Below are positions 1 to 9,070 of a stretch of DNA of 64,000 nt, one piece after another. The notes under the pieces are model-generated. The model was not told the origin of the DNA and made no database searches. It was given only the letters and a program-made list of their open reading frames with translations. The stretch comes from Flagellimonas aequoris. Lineage in GTDB: Bacteria; Bacteroidota; Bacteroidia; Flavobacteriales; Flavobacteriaceae. Position 1 is the first letter of the stretch. Every line of letters begins with the position of its first letter. Where the stretch lies: contig NZ_QXFJ01000017.1 in the NCBI RefSeq assembly GCF_003584165.1, forward strand, positions 1 through 64,000, read 5' to 3'. The translations under genes were made by a program, and so were the position numbers.

Positions 1-803
1 CCTATGTTCAGCCCGTTGCTGATATTGAACAGCACCAGGCCACTGACACTCTCATCGAAACGGTAGGAGGCACCGAATTCAAAACGCTCCCCGAAATCCA
101 AGATCCCCGTAAGTTCCAGGGACATGGGCGAGGCATCCGCGTAACGGAACATCCCCATGGTCTTCAGATCCAGGGTCTTGCCGAGGAGAAAGGTGTACCC
201 CCCGCTCAGATAGGCGTGCATACGGTCCACACCCAGGTAGGCATTGCCATCACGCTCCTGGAGACGGTCAGGGGTCAACAGCTTCGGTGCCGACACCGAA
301 ACAAAATACCTGTCGTGCTTCAAGAACACCCCGGCGCCCACATTGGGCGTGAAACGGCTCTCGTAGCCCACAAGTGCCCCGTCCTGCCCCACTCCGTAGG
401 TGATCAATCCATCGGTATTGGCATCGTAGGAATTCGCGCTCCCCTTGATACCAAAGTACAATGTATGGTCCCCATCCAACTGTATGTGATAGGACACATC
501 GATGGCCACCCAGGTCTGGTGCTCTATAAAGGTCTTGTCGTTCAGGATGGAGACCCCGAGGCCAAGGTTCCTGCCCATCGGCATCCCGAAGATCGCACTT
601 TGGCTCTCCGGTGCCCCTTGGATGCCCGCCCATTGGCTCCTGATGCCCAACGAGAGTTCTGCCGACTCCGAACTTCCCGCAAAAGCGGGGTTATAGATGT
701 TCATATTGTACCGGTAAAAGGTATAGTTCGGATCCTGTTGGGCAAAGACAGAGCATGTTGTGGTTAACAACAGGATTCCTATGGTGGTTAAAAAGGTTTT
801 CAT
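1..803 (-). CDS. PorP/SprF-family outer-membrane protein, 3' end cut by window edge
   Basis: The minus-strand frame opens at the ATG at 803 and runs without a stop to base 1, giving about 267 residues; the C-terminus lies outside the window. A Sec signal peptide ends in a VFAQQ-type site. The mature start reads DPNYTFYRYNMNIYNPAFAG, the hallmark opening of the PorP/SprF family, followed by repeated beta-strand segments such as GIRSQWAGIQGAP and VGAGVFLKHDRYFVSVSAPKL. Family members are outer-membrane beta-barrels that partner T9SS substrates carrying type-B C-terminal domains (SprF with SprB in gliding flavobacteria). The gene lies 29 bp downstream of exactly such a substrate, so the two probably form one operon. 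Sampled lines of this gene are about 60% G+C, far above the rest of the window. Confidence 0.88.
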   Translation of the reverse strand, partial: MKTFLTTIGILLLTTTCSVFAQQDPNYTFYRYNMNIYNPAFAGSSESAELSLGIRSQWAGIQGAPESQSAIFGMPMGRNLGLGVSILNDKTFIEHQTWVAIDVSYHIQLDGDHTLYFGIKGSANSYDANTDGLITYGVGQDGALVGYESRFTPNVGAGVFLKHDRYFVSVSAPKLLTPDRLQERDGNAYLGVDRMHAYLSGGYTFLLGKTLDLKTMGMFRYADASPMSLELTGILDFGERFEFGASYRFDESVSGLVLFNISNGLNI

Positions 804-832
804 TGATTTAATTTTCTTGTTGATGTTGATTT

Positions 833-3800
833 TTAGTAATTGATAAATATCCAGCCTTGTATTGGGGTAGACCCGTCTCCAAGGTCTATCACGTACAGAT
901 AGGATCCCGCAGGGAGTTTTTCGTTCCTGCTCTTGTAGAAACCTCCCCAATCATTGTGGTAGGATTGGGTCGCATACACTTCATGTCCGTAGCGATTGAA
1001 AACTTTTACCACATTGTTGGGATAGTTTTCAATGCCTGGAACAATCCATGTATCGTTGTTGCCATCGCCATTGGGCGTAAAGGCCTGGGCCGGGATAATG
1101 TTTGGTTTGCTATCCGTTGGGAAATCATCACTGCCATCGGGAACGCCGTCATTGTCATCGTCATCATCGGCGTTGTCCCCAACACCATCTCCATCATTAT
1201 CAGAATCTTCCATAGCATCTTGTGGAAAAGCATCTTCATTGTCCGGAGTACCATCATTATCATCATCGGTATCGGCATTGTTACCAATTCCGTCTCCATC
1301 GGTATCGATATCTTCGGAGGGATCCCAAGGAAACGCATCTTCCGTATCAGGGGTTCCATCATTGTCGTCATCGTCATCGGCATTGTCCCCTATACCATCT
1401 CCGTCGTTGTCCACACTCTCGTTCGGATTGTTGGGGAAAGCGTCTTCTGCATCGGGAACGCCATCATTGTCTGAATCCGTGATTTCTCCATAAGGGTAAA
1501 CATCCTGATCATTGGGAATTCCATCTCCATCAATGTCATCATCCGTATTATTACCAATTCCATCCCCATCGGTATCGGTGTCCTCATTAGGATTCAATGG
1601 GAAGGCATCCTCATTGTCCGGGGTTCCGTCATTGTCGTCATCGGTATCGGCATTATCGCCTGTTCCGTCACCATCGGTATCGGTGTCTTCCGTTGGGTCT
1701 TTCGGGAAAGCATCGTTGATATCAAGTGTGCCGTCACCATCATCGTCGTCATCGACGTTGTCGCCGGTTCCGTCGCCATCGGTGTCGGTATCCTCCGTTG
1801 GGTCTTTCGGGAAGGCATCGTTGATATCCAAGGTACCGTCACCGTCATCATCGTCATCCGCATTGTCGCCTGTTCCATCACCGTCGGTATCGGTATCCTC
1901 TGTAGGATCTTTCGGGAAAGCATCGTTGATGTCCAGGGTACCGTCACCGTCATCATCGTCATCCGCATTGTCGCCTGTCCCGTCACCATCGGTATCAGTG
2001 TCCTCGTTGGGATCAAAGGGAAAGGCATCTTCTGTATCGGGAGTTCCATCATAGTCGTCATCTGGGTCTGTGCTATCCCCGATACCGTCATTATCACTGT
2101 CCAAATCATAATAAGTACCATTTACAAAGCCTAAGGGCTCTGTAGGATTACCTGCTTCATCCCGAGCGATTCCATACATATCATTGAAGAACACCAATTC
2201 TCCGGGAATCAATGGGGTAACCAGGATATTGTAGACCAAACCAGGGGTAACCTCCTGTAGTGCTCCAAAGCTGGCCATAGGTTGTCCATTGCCATCCGGA
2301 GCGATCATTACCGGGAAAGGAGCCAAGTCAAACACAGGTTCGGAGAACTGCAGTTGAATGCTAAAAGGTTCCAGATAAACGGATTCTTCAATTACCAAAC
2401 TAGGCTGGGGTCCTGTGGTGTCGATGGTCACTGAACTGCCATCCGTAGTTGCTGTGGCGACCAAATTATCGGTGGATGGATTCGCTGTCAACGTGAATCC
2501 AACAGGACCTTCGGAGGTGGTTCCAGATACTTCCACCCATCCCAAATAGGTGTTTTCACCGATTAGGGCACTGTCATCAAAAACGATGTTGGTATTGAAA
2601 ATGGAAAGCACCACTTCATCAACGGGCCTATTGAAACCAAATTCAACCGATACCCGGTCACCTTCCCTGGCCAATTCCGATGAAGGGTTATCCGAGGTCA
2701 TTGTAATATGGGTGAACTCAAGGTCCGTTATTATGGTATGGTTGGTATTGGTGGTCTGCGCCGAAGGGTTGCCCAACGCATCCTGATACACCAAGGTGAT
2801 GTCATAAGAGGCGCCATTTACCAAGGAACTACTGCTAGCCGACACTACTTCGGCAGCGGAAGCAAGGTTTTTGGCATCCACCACTATGGTAGTCAGTTCA
2901 TCCTTCAATGGATTTTGTAATTGAAGCGTAATGGGGCTATTGGAATCTTCCGCTGAGTTGAAAATTACCTGCACGCTATTGGCCAGTGGTGCTTCGGGCA
3001 CATAATAATGTATGGTTAGATTGTCATAGGATGTTTCATCCGAAGCGGGCAATAACAATACCGGTGCAGTGGTTTGGGTGTCCACTAAAGGATTAGGGTC
3101 CTCGCCATCCAAAAGTCCATCATTATCGTCATCGGTGTCTGCATTGTCCCCAATTCCATCCCCATCGGTATCGGTATCTTCGGTATCATCCAATGGGAAG
3201 GCATCATCCACATCTGGAGTACCATCGTCATCGTCATCCGTATCACAAACATCACCTTCACCATCACCATCGGTATCCAATTGGTCGGCATTGGAGATGC
3301 TGGCACAGTTGTCTACATCATCGCGAAAACCATCCCCATCGGAATCTGGGTATAGATAGGTAAATCCTGATAATGTTCCTGTGCCTACAGCCGTGACAAC
3401 TGCAATATCTCCTGATGTTCCCTGGTCCACAACCGCACTGATTTGGGTCGGGGAATCCACAGTAAAGGACGCTGCTGATGTGCCGCCAAAGGTCACATCG
3501 GTTGCATTATCAAAATAGGTACCTGTGATCACAACGGTATCGCCAGGTTCGCCGCTGGTTGGTGTAAAACTGTCAATTACAGGAGGATTGTCATTGAAAT
3601 CAATGTTCGCATCAGAACTGTAAGGACTTCCTGCGCCTGAATTCACTACAATGGATGCATTCCCTCTTCCGAAGGCTGCATCGGTAAACACGAATTGAAG
3701 GTTGTCCACATCATCCCCATCAATATGATCGGTGGCGCTACCCGTAAAGGTCAATGTTACTTCTGTAGGTGAGTTAATGGTGAACACTGCGGTTAACCCT

Positions 3801-6800
3801 GCAGGCAGGTTGGTGATATTGACTTGAGCGGCCGTAAGTTGGCCAGAGCCTAAATCCACAAAGGTATCTTTGGCCAGTAGGAGTTTTAATGCCTTTGAAT
3901 TATCCAAACTGCCATCATTGGCTGGATTTTCTGCATAGGATGCCCCGAAAGAATATTCATAAATAGTGGAACTTGACTGACCAATTACGAACATTCTATC
4001 GTTGTTGGTATTGAATTCCACATCGTAGGGGGATACATCTTCGGCAATCATGTAGGAATCAGCAAGGGTTGCCGAGGTGATATCAAAAGCGGGATCTAGA
4101 TCATACTCATAAACGGTATTGTGCTGGTCTCCCATGAGATACATTTTTCGCCCGGCCTTTCCAAAGGTCAATCCGCGAACGGAGCCATCTTCGGCAACTG
4201 TATAGGTGTTCGCTGTAACAGAGGCAGTGGACACTGAAAACGGAGTTGATAGGTTGTACTCAAAAACGGTATCGGAGAAATCACCAACCATATACATTTT
4301 ACTTCCATCCAGATTAAAATCAAAACCAAATGGGTTCTGTTCTTGGGTCGTAAAGGTGAAGGAGCCAACGTATGAGGCCGTGGAAATGTCGTAGGCCGTT
4401 GCCAGGTTATATTCTTTTACATCGTTGTTCACATAACTTCCCACGTACATTTTGGAACCATCTGTGTTGAATTTTATCTCTGATGGATTAATGGAACTTA
4501 CCACATAGCTCTGGGAGTATGTAGCGGTTTCTATGTTGAAAGCCTCGGTAAGTTCATATTGGTCAATTTCTTGTGTGGCATCAGCACCCAAGGTGTATAA
4601 TTTGGTGCCCGAAGGGTCAAATCCAAAACCCAACGATCCTGTTTGGTTGGAGGAAAGGTCCAACGAGCGTTCCAGTGAAGCCAATGAAATTCCCGCTACA
4701 TAAGATAGAACTGGCTGTTCCAAGAAGGTGAAACCTCCTAAAGTGGCAGTACCACCGGCAGTGGTCACTTCCACATCACCAGATGCAGCAGCGCTGCTCA
4801 CCACAGCGGTAATTTGGTTGCTGGAATCCACTGTATATGAAGTTGCATCAACTCCACCAAAGGTAACCTGGGTTGCCCCATCAAAATTGGTACCCGAGAT
4901 GACAACAGAGTCTTCTTGTCCGGCAATGGCTGGAGTAAATGAAGTAATGGTAGGCTCCGGCAAGGCAGTCACCGCTTCAATTTCTCCGCTGGACAGAGCT
5001 CGGTCGATAATCACCAAATCATCAATACATCCATTAAAGTATTCCCAAGAAGTGGGTGCTAGATTGTATCCGTTGGTATACGCAAAGCCCAACTGATTAA
5101 AACTCATATCCAAATGGGCCACTGATGCCCCAGAGGTATTGGCTTCCAAATTACCGTCCAAGTAAATGGATACCGAATTGGTTCCGGCAGTAAAGTCAAC
5201 TTGGTGCCAGTTACCGTCATTCACTGCAGTGGATGATATGGCTTGTATACTGGAACTGATTGAAGTCCACAAAGTACCTTTCAATTTTCCATCCGAAGTG
5301 ATCATCAAAATGGGAATCCAGTTGCTTGGACTGTTGGAAGTGCTGGCGGCAACATTTTGATATCCCAGAATACTACCAGTCCCTGTTGTTTTAAATCTTA
5401 AGGAGATGGTAAACTCAGAAAGGTTTCTGATTAGATTGTCCGGTAATTTTACAAATCCGGGGCCATCGTCAAAACAAATGGCCTGACCTTGGGCACCCGT
5501 TTGATACGCAACGGTATTGATTTCTGTACCGTCATAGTTGTTGGCGGTGGCATCATCTGCATTGTTTTCGAAGTCATATTGTGCCACTTTATAAATAAAG
5601 CCAGAAGCTACGTCATTTCCAGCAGGATTTATTACGGAAACATCTCCGGAAGCACCTGCACCTACTACCGCAGTTACCTGATTATCAGAATCCACGGTGA
5701 AACTTGTTGCGGACACTCCACCAAAAGTTATGGCTGTTGTTCCCGTAAAGTAGCTACCCGTAATGATCACGGTTTCCCCATTCCCCGCAATTTTGGGAGA
5801 GAAATCCGTTATGATCGCAGAGTCGTCCAAATTAGTGACCGAAATGGTAATGGATTGGCTTGAGCTGCCGTCGCCATCCAAGGCATTTACGGTAATCTGA
5901 TAGGTATTGTCCGTATTGGCATCACTAGGATGTTCATAATCGGGTGCTGTTTGGAAGGTCAATTCACCTGAGTCTGGATCTATGGAAAATAAATCATTGT
6001 CTCCCCCCGATGCCAAACTGTAGGTAATGCCAGAATCATTGCTGCCCCCATCACCATTATTGGCGTTTACATCCAACACGGTTCCTGTACCGTTTTCAGC
6101 AAAGTTGGCTGTATTGGCACTGGTAAATGCCGGAAGATTCAATAAAGTATTGTTAGTTACCTGAACGGTTTCACTTAAATCATCCGTGGTGGCATTGCTG
6201 TCCGTTTGGTCTTGGGTATGGCTGACGGTATTGATAATATTGTTGGAACTGCCATCGTTCCCCACCACATAATCCGCAGTGGCTTCAATGACCAAAGTTT
6301 GCACTGCTCCACTGTTTAGTGTCCCAATGGTCCAATTTGGGCTAGACCAACTACCCGCCGTGGGTGTTGCGTCTACCAAGGTCAATCCAGCGGGAAGCAC
6401 ATCGGTAACCACCAAGTTAGTTACTGGTGCATTTCCCAAGTTTTGTACCCTAATGGTAAAATTGACCGTGTCACCATCGTCAATACTGTTGGCATCAGCC
6501 GTTGTGCGAACATATATATCCGGATCACAGTAGTATACCGATGTAGTCTGTGAATCATAGTCACAGTTACTTTTGGACACCTGTACAAAATAATCGCCTG
6601 CCTCAGTTGGGTTATAAGTGGCGGAAGTGGCTCCCGAAATCTCCTCTCCATTAAAATACCATTGAAACGACTGGTAATCCCCAGAGTTGGTCACAGTTAG
6701 GCTTGCCCCTGGAAGACAAACGTCCCCTGTTATGGCCACATTCACGTCTGAAACGTTATCAAAACCGGAAAAATAACCGGCAACACTCCTACTTCCCGCG

Positions 6801-8158
6801 TATCCAAAAAAACCAACGGCTATAGAAGAGGTGGAAGTCACCTCTACCTTACCGCTTAGCCCAGAAATATAGAATGTTTTCCAATCCGAGTTCCCCGATA
6901 CTGCTTGGGAAGCCGGTTTGGTAACCACCCCGCTTCCATCTGTGACCACAATATCATTATCAGGGGAGGCTGTTGAGGCAATTATGGTTATACCTGAAGT
7001 AAAGCTCAAGCCGGCAATATTGGAAATATCGCTAATATTGTTCAGGGTATCAGGCAGCAGACAGCTTACCGGTGCAATAAAGTTCATGCCAATGTTGGCC
7101 CCAGAATCCGTTCCCGCATTGGTTTGATAGGCATAGGCATTCTTAGAAGTCCTCACATACATATTGGCTCCAGCCGTTGTTCCTGAATAATTGGAACCAT
7201 CTACTTTGTAGTATTCTCCTGCATCAATGGTGGCAACGGCCGTACCGCTGTTCCCTACAAAAACGTCCGTACTATTTTCGGTTGCCAGAATAATGGCAAA
7301 CTCGAGCGGGTCGCTTCCATTGCCACGGACAAAAATGTATTCTTTTCCCAATAAATCAACCGGAACGGGCTGGTCAATACCAGCATCCCTGATATCCGAA
7401 TCTGGGAGAACGGAATAGTTTAGACCTCCATTGCTGATTACAATATCTTTATCGGAAGATACCGAAGCACCCAACCAACCTTCCAAATTATAATCGGTTT
7501 GGTCCACCACGGCTTCTACCACATAGCTTTCATTTGCGTTCAAGGTAATGGTCATGGTGTCATCAGTGATTCCGGCTGCATTGGCACCCAAACGAAAAAC
7601 ACTGTTGATATCATAATCTGAAATGGTCACCGTGGTATTATCCTCAGTGGCCATGATTCCCAAAGTAGTACTGTTGTTGACATTTCCCGACCTTGATTGA
7701 GGAATGCCTCCCCATCTAAATTGGGTCCCCATGGCTGCCCGTCCCTTACTGGTCAGTGACGTTGCTTGGGAACCACTGTATGCCCTATAGTTTACATAAA
7801 ACTGTTCACCTCCCTGTGATTTGAACCTAAGACCACTACTGGAAAGTACCACCCCGGTATTGGCATCGGTTACCATGGAGATATTGTTGTCCCCATTGCC
7901 CAAAGAATACACTCCAGGAGACGAATTGGAAATGGAAATCGTAGTTACCGGTGTGACACTCGTCCCTACAAAAACATCTACATTAAATGCAGTGGAGTTT
8001 GGGGTTGATAGATATACCGATTGCGTTTCAACAGCAGCCGTTGACGACCTTTGTTTTAAGGGCGGTAAATAATGTAGATCACTAAGTTGTGCAAAACTCT
8101 TTCCTACAAATAAAAACAACAGTAAAAAGAAAAAAAACGATGGTTTTTGGTTGTGCAT
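833..8158 (-). CDS. Giant secreted multidomain adhesin-like protein with T9SS type-B C-terminal domain
   Basis: The protein has 2441 residues. Residues 1-24 are a Sec signal peptide (phenylalanine/leucine-rich core ending SFAQ). Then, roughly: an IgGFc-binding-like region (30-470), an Ig-like module (475-540), a DUF11 repeat (545-650), a cadherin-like module (680-777), an IPT/TIG module (775-857), a LamG-like jelly roll (864-1058), a second TIG (1067-1145), propeller-like repeats (about 1150-1400), a third TIG (1523-1602) and a short thrombospondin type 3 array (1605-1692). After an Ig-like stretch comes a long thrombospondin type 3 array (2019-2349) rich in DxDGDG calcium loops. The last ~90 residues start AFTPNGDGNNDTW and end in the gliding-motility/type-B sorting domain used for T9SS export. 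The PorP/SprF gene follows at once. It is probably cell-surface or released; ligand unknown. Confidence 0.9.
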   Translation of the reverse strand: MHNQKPSFFFFLLLFLFVGKSFAQLSDLHYLPPLKQRSSTAAVETQSVYLSTPNSTAFNVDVFVGTSVTPVTTISISNSSPGVYSLGNGDNNISMVTDANTGVVLSSSGLRFKSQGGEQFYVNYRAYSGSQATSLTSKGRAAMGTQFRWGGIPQSRSGNVNNSTTLGIMATEDNTTVTISDYDINSVFRLGANAAGITDDTMTITLNANESYVVEAVVDQTDYNLEGWLGASVSSDKDIVISNGGLNYSVLPDSDIRDAGIDQPVPVDLLGKEYIFVRGNGSDPLEFAIILATENSTDVFVGNSGTAVATIDAGEYYKVDGSNYSGTTAGANMYVRTSKNAYAYQTNAGTDSGANIGMNFIAPVSCLLPDTLNNISDISNIAGLSFTSGITIIASTASPDNDIVVTDGSGVVTKPASQAVSGNSDWKTFYISGLSGKVEVTSTSSIAVGFFGYAGSRSVAGYFSGFDNVSDVNVAITGDVCLPGASLTVTNSGDYQSFQWYFNGEEISGATSATYNPTEAGDYFVQVSKSNCDYDSQTTSVYYCDPDIYVRTTADANSIDDGDTVNFTIRVQNLGNAPVTNLVVTDVLPAGLTLVDATPTAGSWSSPNWTIGTLNSGAVQTLVIEATADYVVGNDGSSNNIINTVSHTQDQTDSNATTDDLSETVQVTNNTLLNLPAFTSANTANFAENGTGTVLDVNANNGDGGSNDSGITYSLASGGDNDLFSIDPDSGELTFQTAPDYEHPSDANTDNTYQITVNALDGDGSSSQSITISVTNLDDSAIITDFSPKIAGNGETVIITGSYFTGTTAITFGGVSATSFTVDSDNQVTAVVGAGASGDVSVINPAGNDVASGFIYKVAQYDFENNADDATANNYDGTEINTVAYQTGAQGQAICFDDGPGFVKLPDNLIRNLSEFTISLRFKTTGTGSILGYQNVAASTSNSPSNWIPILMITSDGKLKGTLWTSISSSIQAISSTAVNDGNWHQVDFTAGTNSVSIYLDGNLEANTSGASVAHLDMSFNQLGFAYTNGYNLAPTSWEYFNGCIDDLVIIDRALSSGEIEAVTALPEPTITSFTPAIAGQEDSVVISGTNFDGATQVTFGGVDATSYTVDSSNQITAVVSSAAASGDVEVTTAGGTATLGGFTFLEQPVLSYVAGISLASLERSLDLSSNQTGSLGFGFDPSGTKLYTLGADATQEIDQYELTEAFNIETATYSQSYVVSSINPSEIKFNTDGSKMYVGSYVNNDVKEYNLATAYDISTASYVGSFTFTTQEQNPFGFDFNLDGSKMYMVGDFSDTVFEYNLSTPFSVSTASVTANTYTVAEDGSVRGLTFGKAGRKMYLMGDQHNTVYEYDLDPAFDITSATLADSYMIAEDVSPYDVEFNTNNDRMFVIGQSSSTIYEYSFGASYAENPANDGSLDNSKALKLLLAKDTFVDLGSGQLTAAQVNITNLPAGLTAVFTINSPTEVTLTFTGSATDHIDGDDVDNLQFVFTDAAFGRGNASIVVNSGAGSPYSSDANIDFNDNPPVIDSFTPTSGEPGDTVVITGTYFDNATDVTFGGTSAASFTVDSPTQISAVVDQGTSGDIAVVTAVGTGTLSGFTYLYPDSDGDGFRDDVDNCASISNADQLDTDGDGEGDVCDTDDDDDGTPDVDDAFPLDDTEDTDTDGDGIGDNADTDDDNDGLLDGEDPNPLVDTQTTAPVLLLPASDETSYDNLTIHYYVPEAPLANSVQVIFNSAEDSNSPITLQLQNPLKDELTTIVVDAKNLASAAEVVSASSSSLVNGASYDITLVYQDALGNPSAQTTNTNHTIITDLEFTHITMTSDNPSSELAREGDRVSVEFGFNRPVDEVVLSIFNTNIVFDDSALIGENTYLGWVEVSGTTSEGPVGFTLTANPSTDNLVATATTDGSSVTIDTTGPQPSLVIEESVYLEPFSIQLQFSEPVFDLAPFPVMIAPDGNGQPMASFGALQEVTPGLVYNILVTPLIPGELVFFNDMYGIARDEAGNPTEPLGFVNGTYYDLDSDNDGIGDSTDPDDDYDGTPDTEDAFPFDPNEDTDTDGDGTGDNADDDDDGDGTLDINDAFPKDPTEDTDTDGDGTGDNADDDDDGDGTLDINDAFPKDPTEDTDTDGDGTGDNVDDDDDGDGTLDINDAFPKDPTEDTDTDGDGTGDNADTDDDNDGTPDNEDAFPLNPNEDTDTDGDGIGNNTDDDIDGDGIPNDQDVYPYGEITDSDNDGVPDAEDAFPNNPNESVDNDGDGIGDNADDDDDNDGTPDTEDAFPWDPSEDIDTDGDGIGNNADTDDDNDGTPDNEDAFPQDAMEDSDNDGDGVGDNADDDDDNDGVPDGSDDFPTDSKPNIIPAQAFTPNGDGNNDTWIVPGIENYPNNVVKVFNRYGHEVYATQSYHNDWGGFYKSRNEKLPAGSYLYVIDLGDGSTPIQGWIFINY
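1110..2105 (-). repeat. Tandem thrombospondin type 3 coding repeats, 105-bp period in the core
   Basis: Within the adhesin gene the phrase TTCGGGAAAG (or TTCGGGAAGG) recurs at 1701, 1806 and 1911, a 105-bp spacing equal to 35 residues. Each unit encodes an acidic DTDTDGDGTGDN loop plus an INDAFPKDPTE linker. Flanking units are more divergent. A shorter array of the same kind lies at about 3085-3345. These are calcium-binding stalk repeats. The near-identity of three central units points to recent duplication, so copy number may vary between strains. Confidence 0.9.
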
Positions 8159-9070
8159 TGGTTGTTGGTTTTAATATCTATTTGGTTTTTTGATTCAGCC
8201 CTAAAAAGGACATAGCATGGTCATGCCACAAGACAAGGGTGATTGTGATTTTGCTCCAAATCACTTGAAGCATCCGAAAAAGACCTGAAAAATTAGACGG
8301 AAATTCTAGTAGTGCTATGTCATAAAAATGGGAACTGTTTTGGTTTTTCTAAACTGTGTTATTAAACCATTTTCTTACAGTGTTCATTTGGGTGTCGTAT
8401 GTTTGTACGATGTTTCCTATTCTCATGAAAAAAACGGGGTGTGTTCCGGGTTATTTTATGGAATCGTCCAAGAAATTGACAAATATCAATTTTAGGTCAT
8501 TTTCTTACAAAAAACAAAGTAATTCAACCAATAAATCTATATGAATCAATACCGTAAGTGTTCTTACAGAATAAAACATGGGGAAACAAACCACCTTAAA
8601 TCCAACGTATTGTGACCTATATCAATGTTCAACACCATACCTATCCTGTGTATTGAGGGATTTTATGTCATGGAGGCGACGGTAGATTAAATCAAAAACA
8701 GGGTAGGTCTTCCAAGGCCGATCTGAGGATATTGAGGTCTTAATAGCGCCCCTCAAACATTATCCATGCATGATCGGAAATGGATTTTCTTTCTTCTTGA
8801 CCTTTTTATAAGGAATCTAATTGTGAATGAGTTGAAACCGTTCCTGTGGTTTCGCTTTAAGTAGTATAATACGTTTGTCCAAAATCAAATCATATGAAAA
8901 GATATGAATAAGATAATGACCACACCCAGTCTTTGGCAGATGCATTGGTCTTTGAACATCTTTAGCTTTGTTCACTTTAGAGTTTTTCAGAATCTAATCC
9001 TGAATAAACCAATCAGTATCACTCAAGCGACTAAAATAACGCCCCGCTCGAAGTTTTGTAAGGACAAATA
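8159..9070. other. 912-bp intergenic region between the adhesin and the glucan locus
   Basis: This stretch is AT-rich with no convincing gene; the few short open frames lack signal peptides, recognisable motifs or plausible starts. It should hold the promoter and leader of the adhesin operon and the 3' end of the glucan operon. The 12-mer CATTTTCTTACA occurs twice, near 8370 and 8501, and a related TGTTCTTACA near 8560. A small inverted repeat TCGTA/TACGA sits near 8396-8411. No clear terminator hairpin was seen. Confidence 0.5.

Noticed and set aside
216-767. Plus-strand frame of 183 codons over the PorP gene
   Set aside because: It is the shadow of the GC-rich minus-strand PorP/SprF frame, which has a signal peptide and family motifs.
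857-2054. Long plus-strand open frames (up to about 205 residues) opposite the adhesin stalk
   Set aside because: They are low-complexity reverse-strand readings (Ser/Pro- or Ile/Val-rich) of the DxDGDG calcium-loop repeats, without start signals or motifs.
1110-2105. Regular repeat array that could be taken for CRISPR
   Set aside because: The 105-bp units stay in frame with the adhesin and encode thrombospondin type 3 loops; there are no short palindromic repeats with unique spacers and no cas genes.
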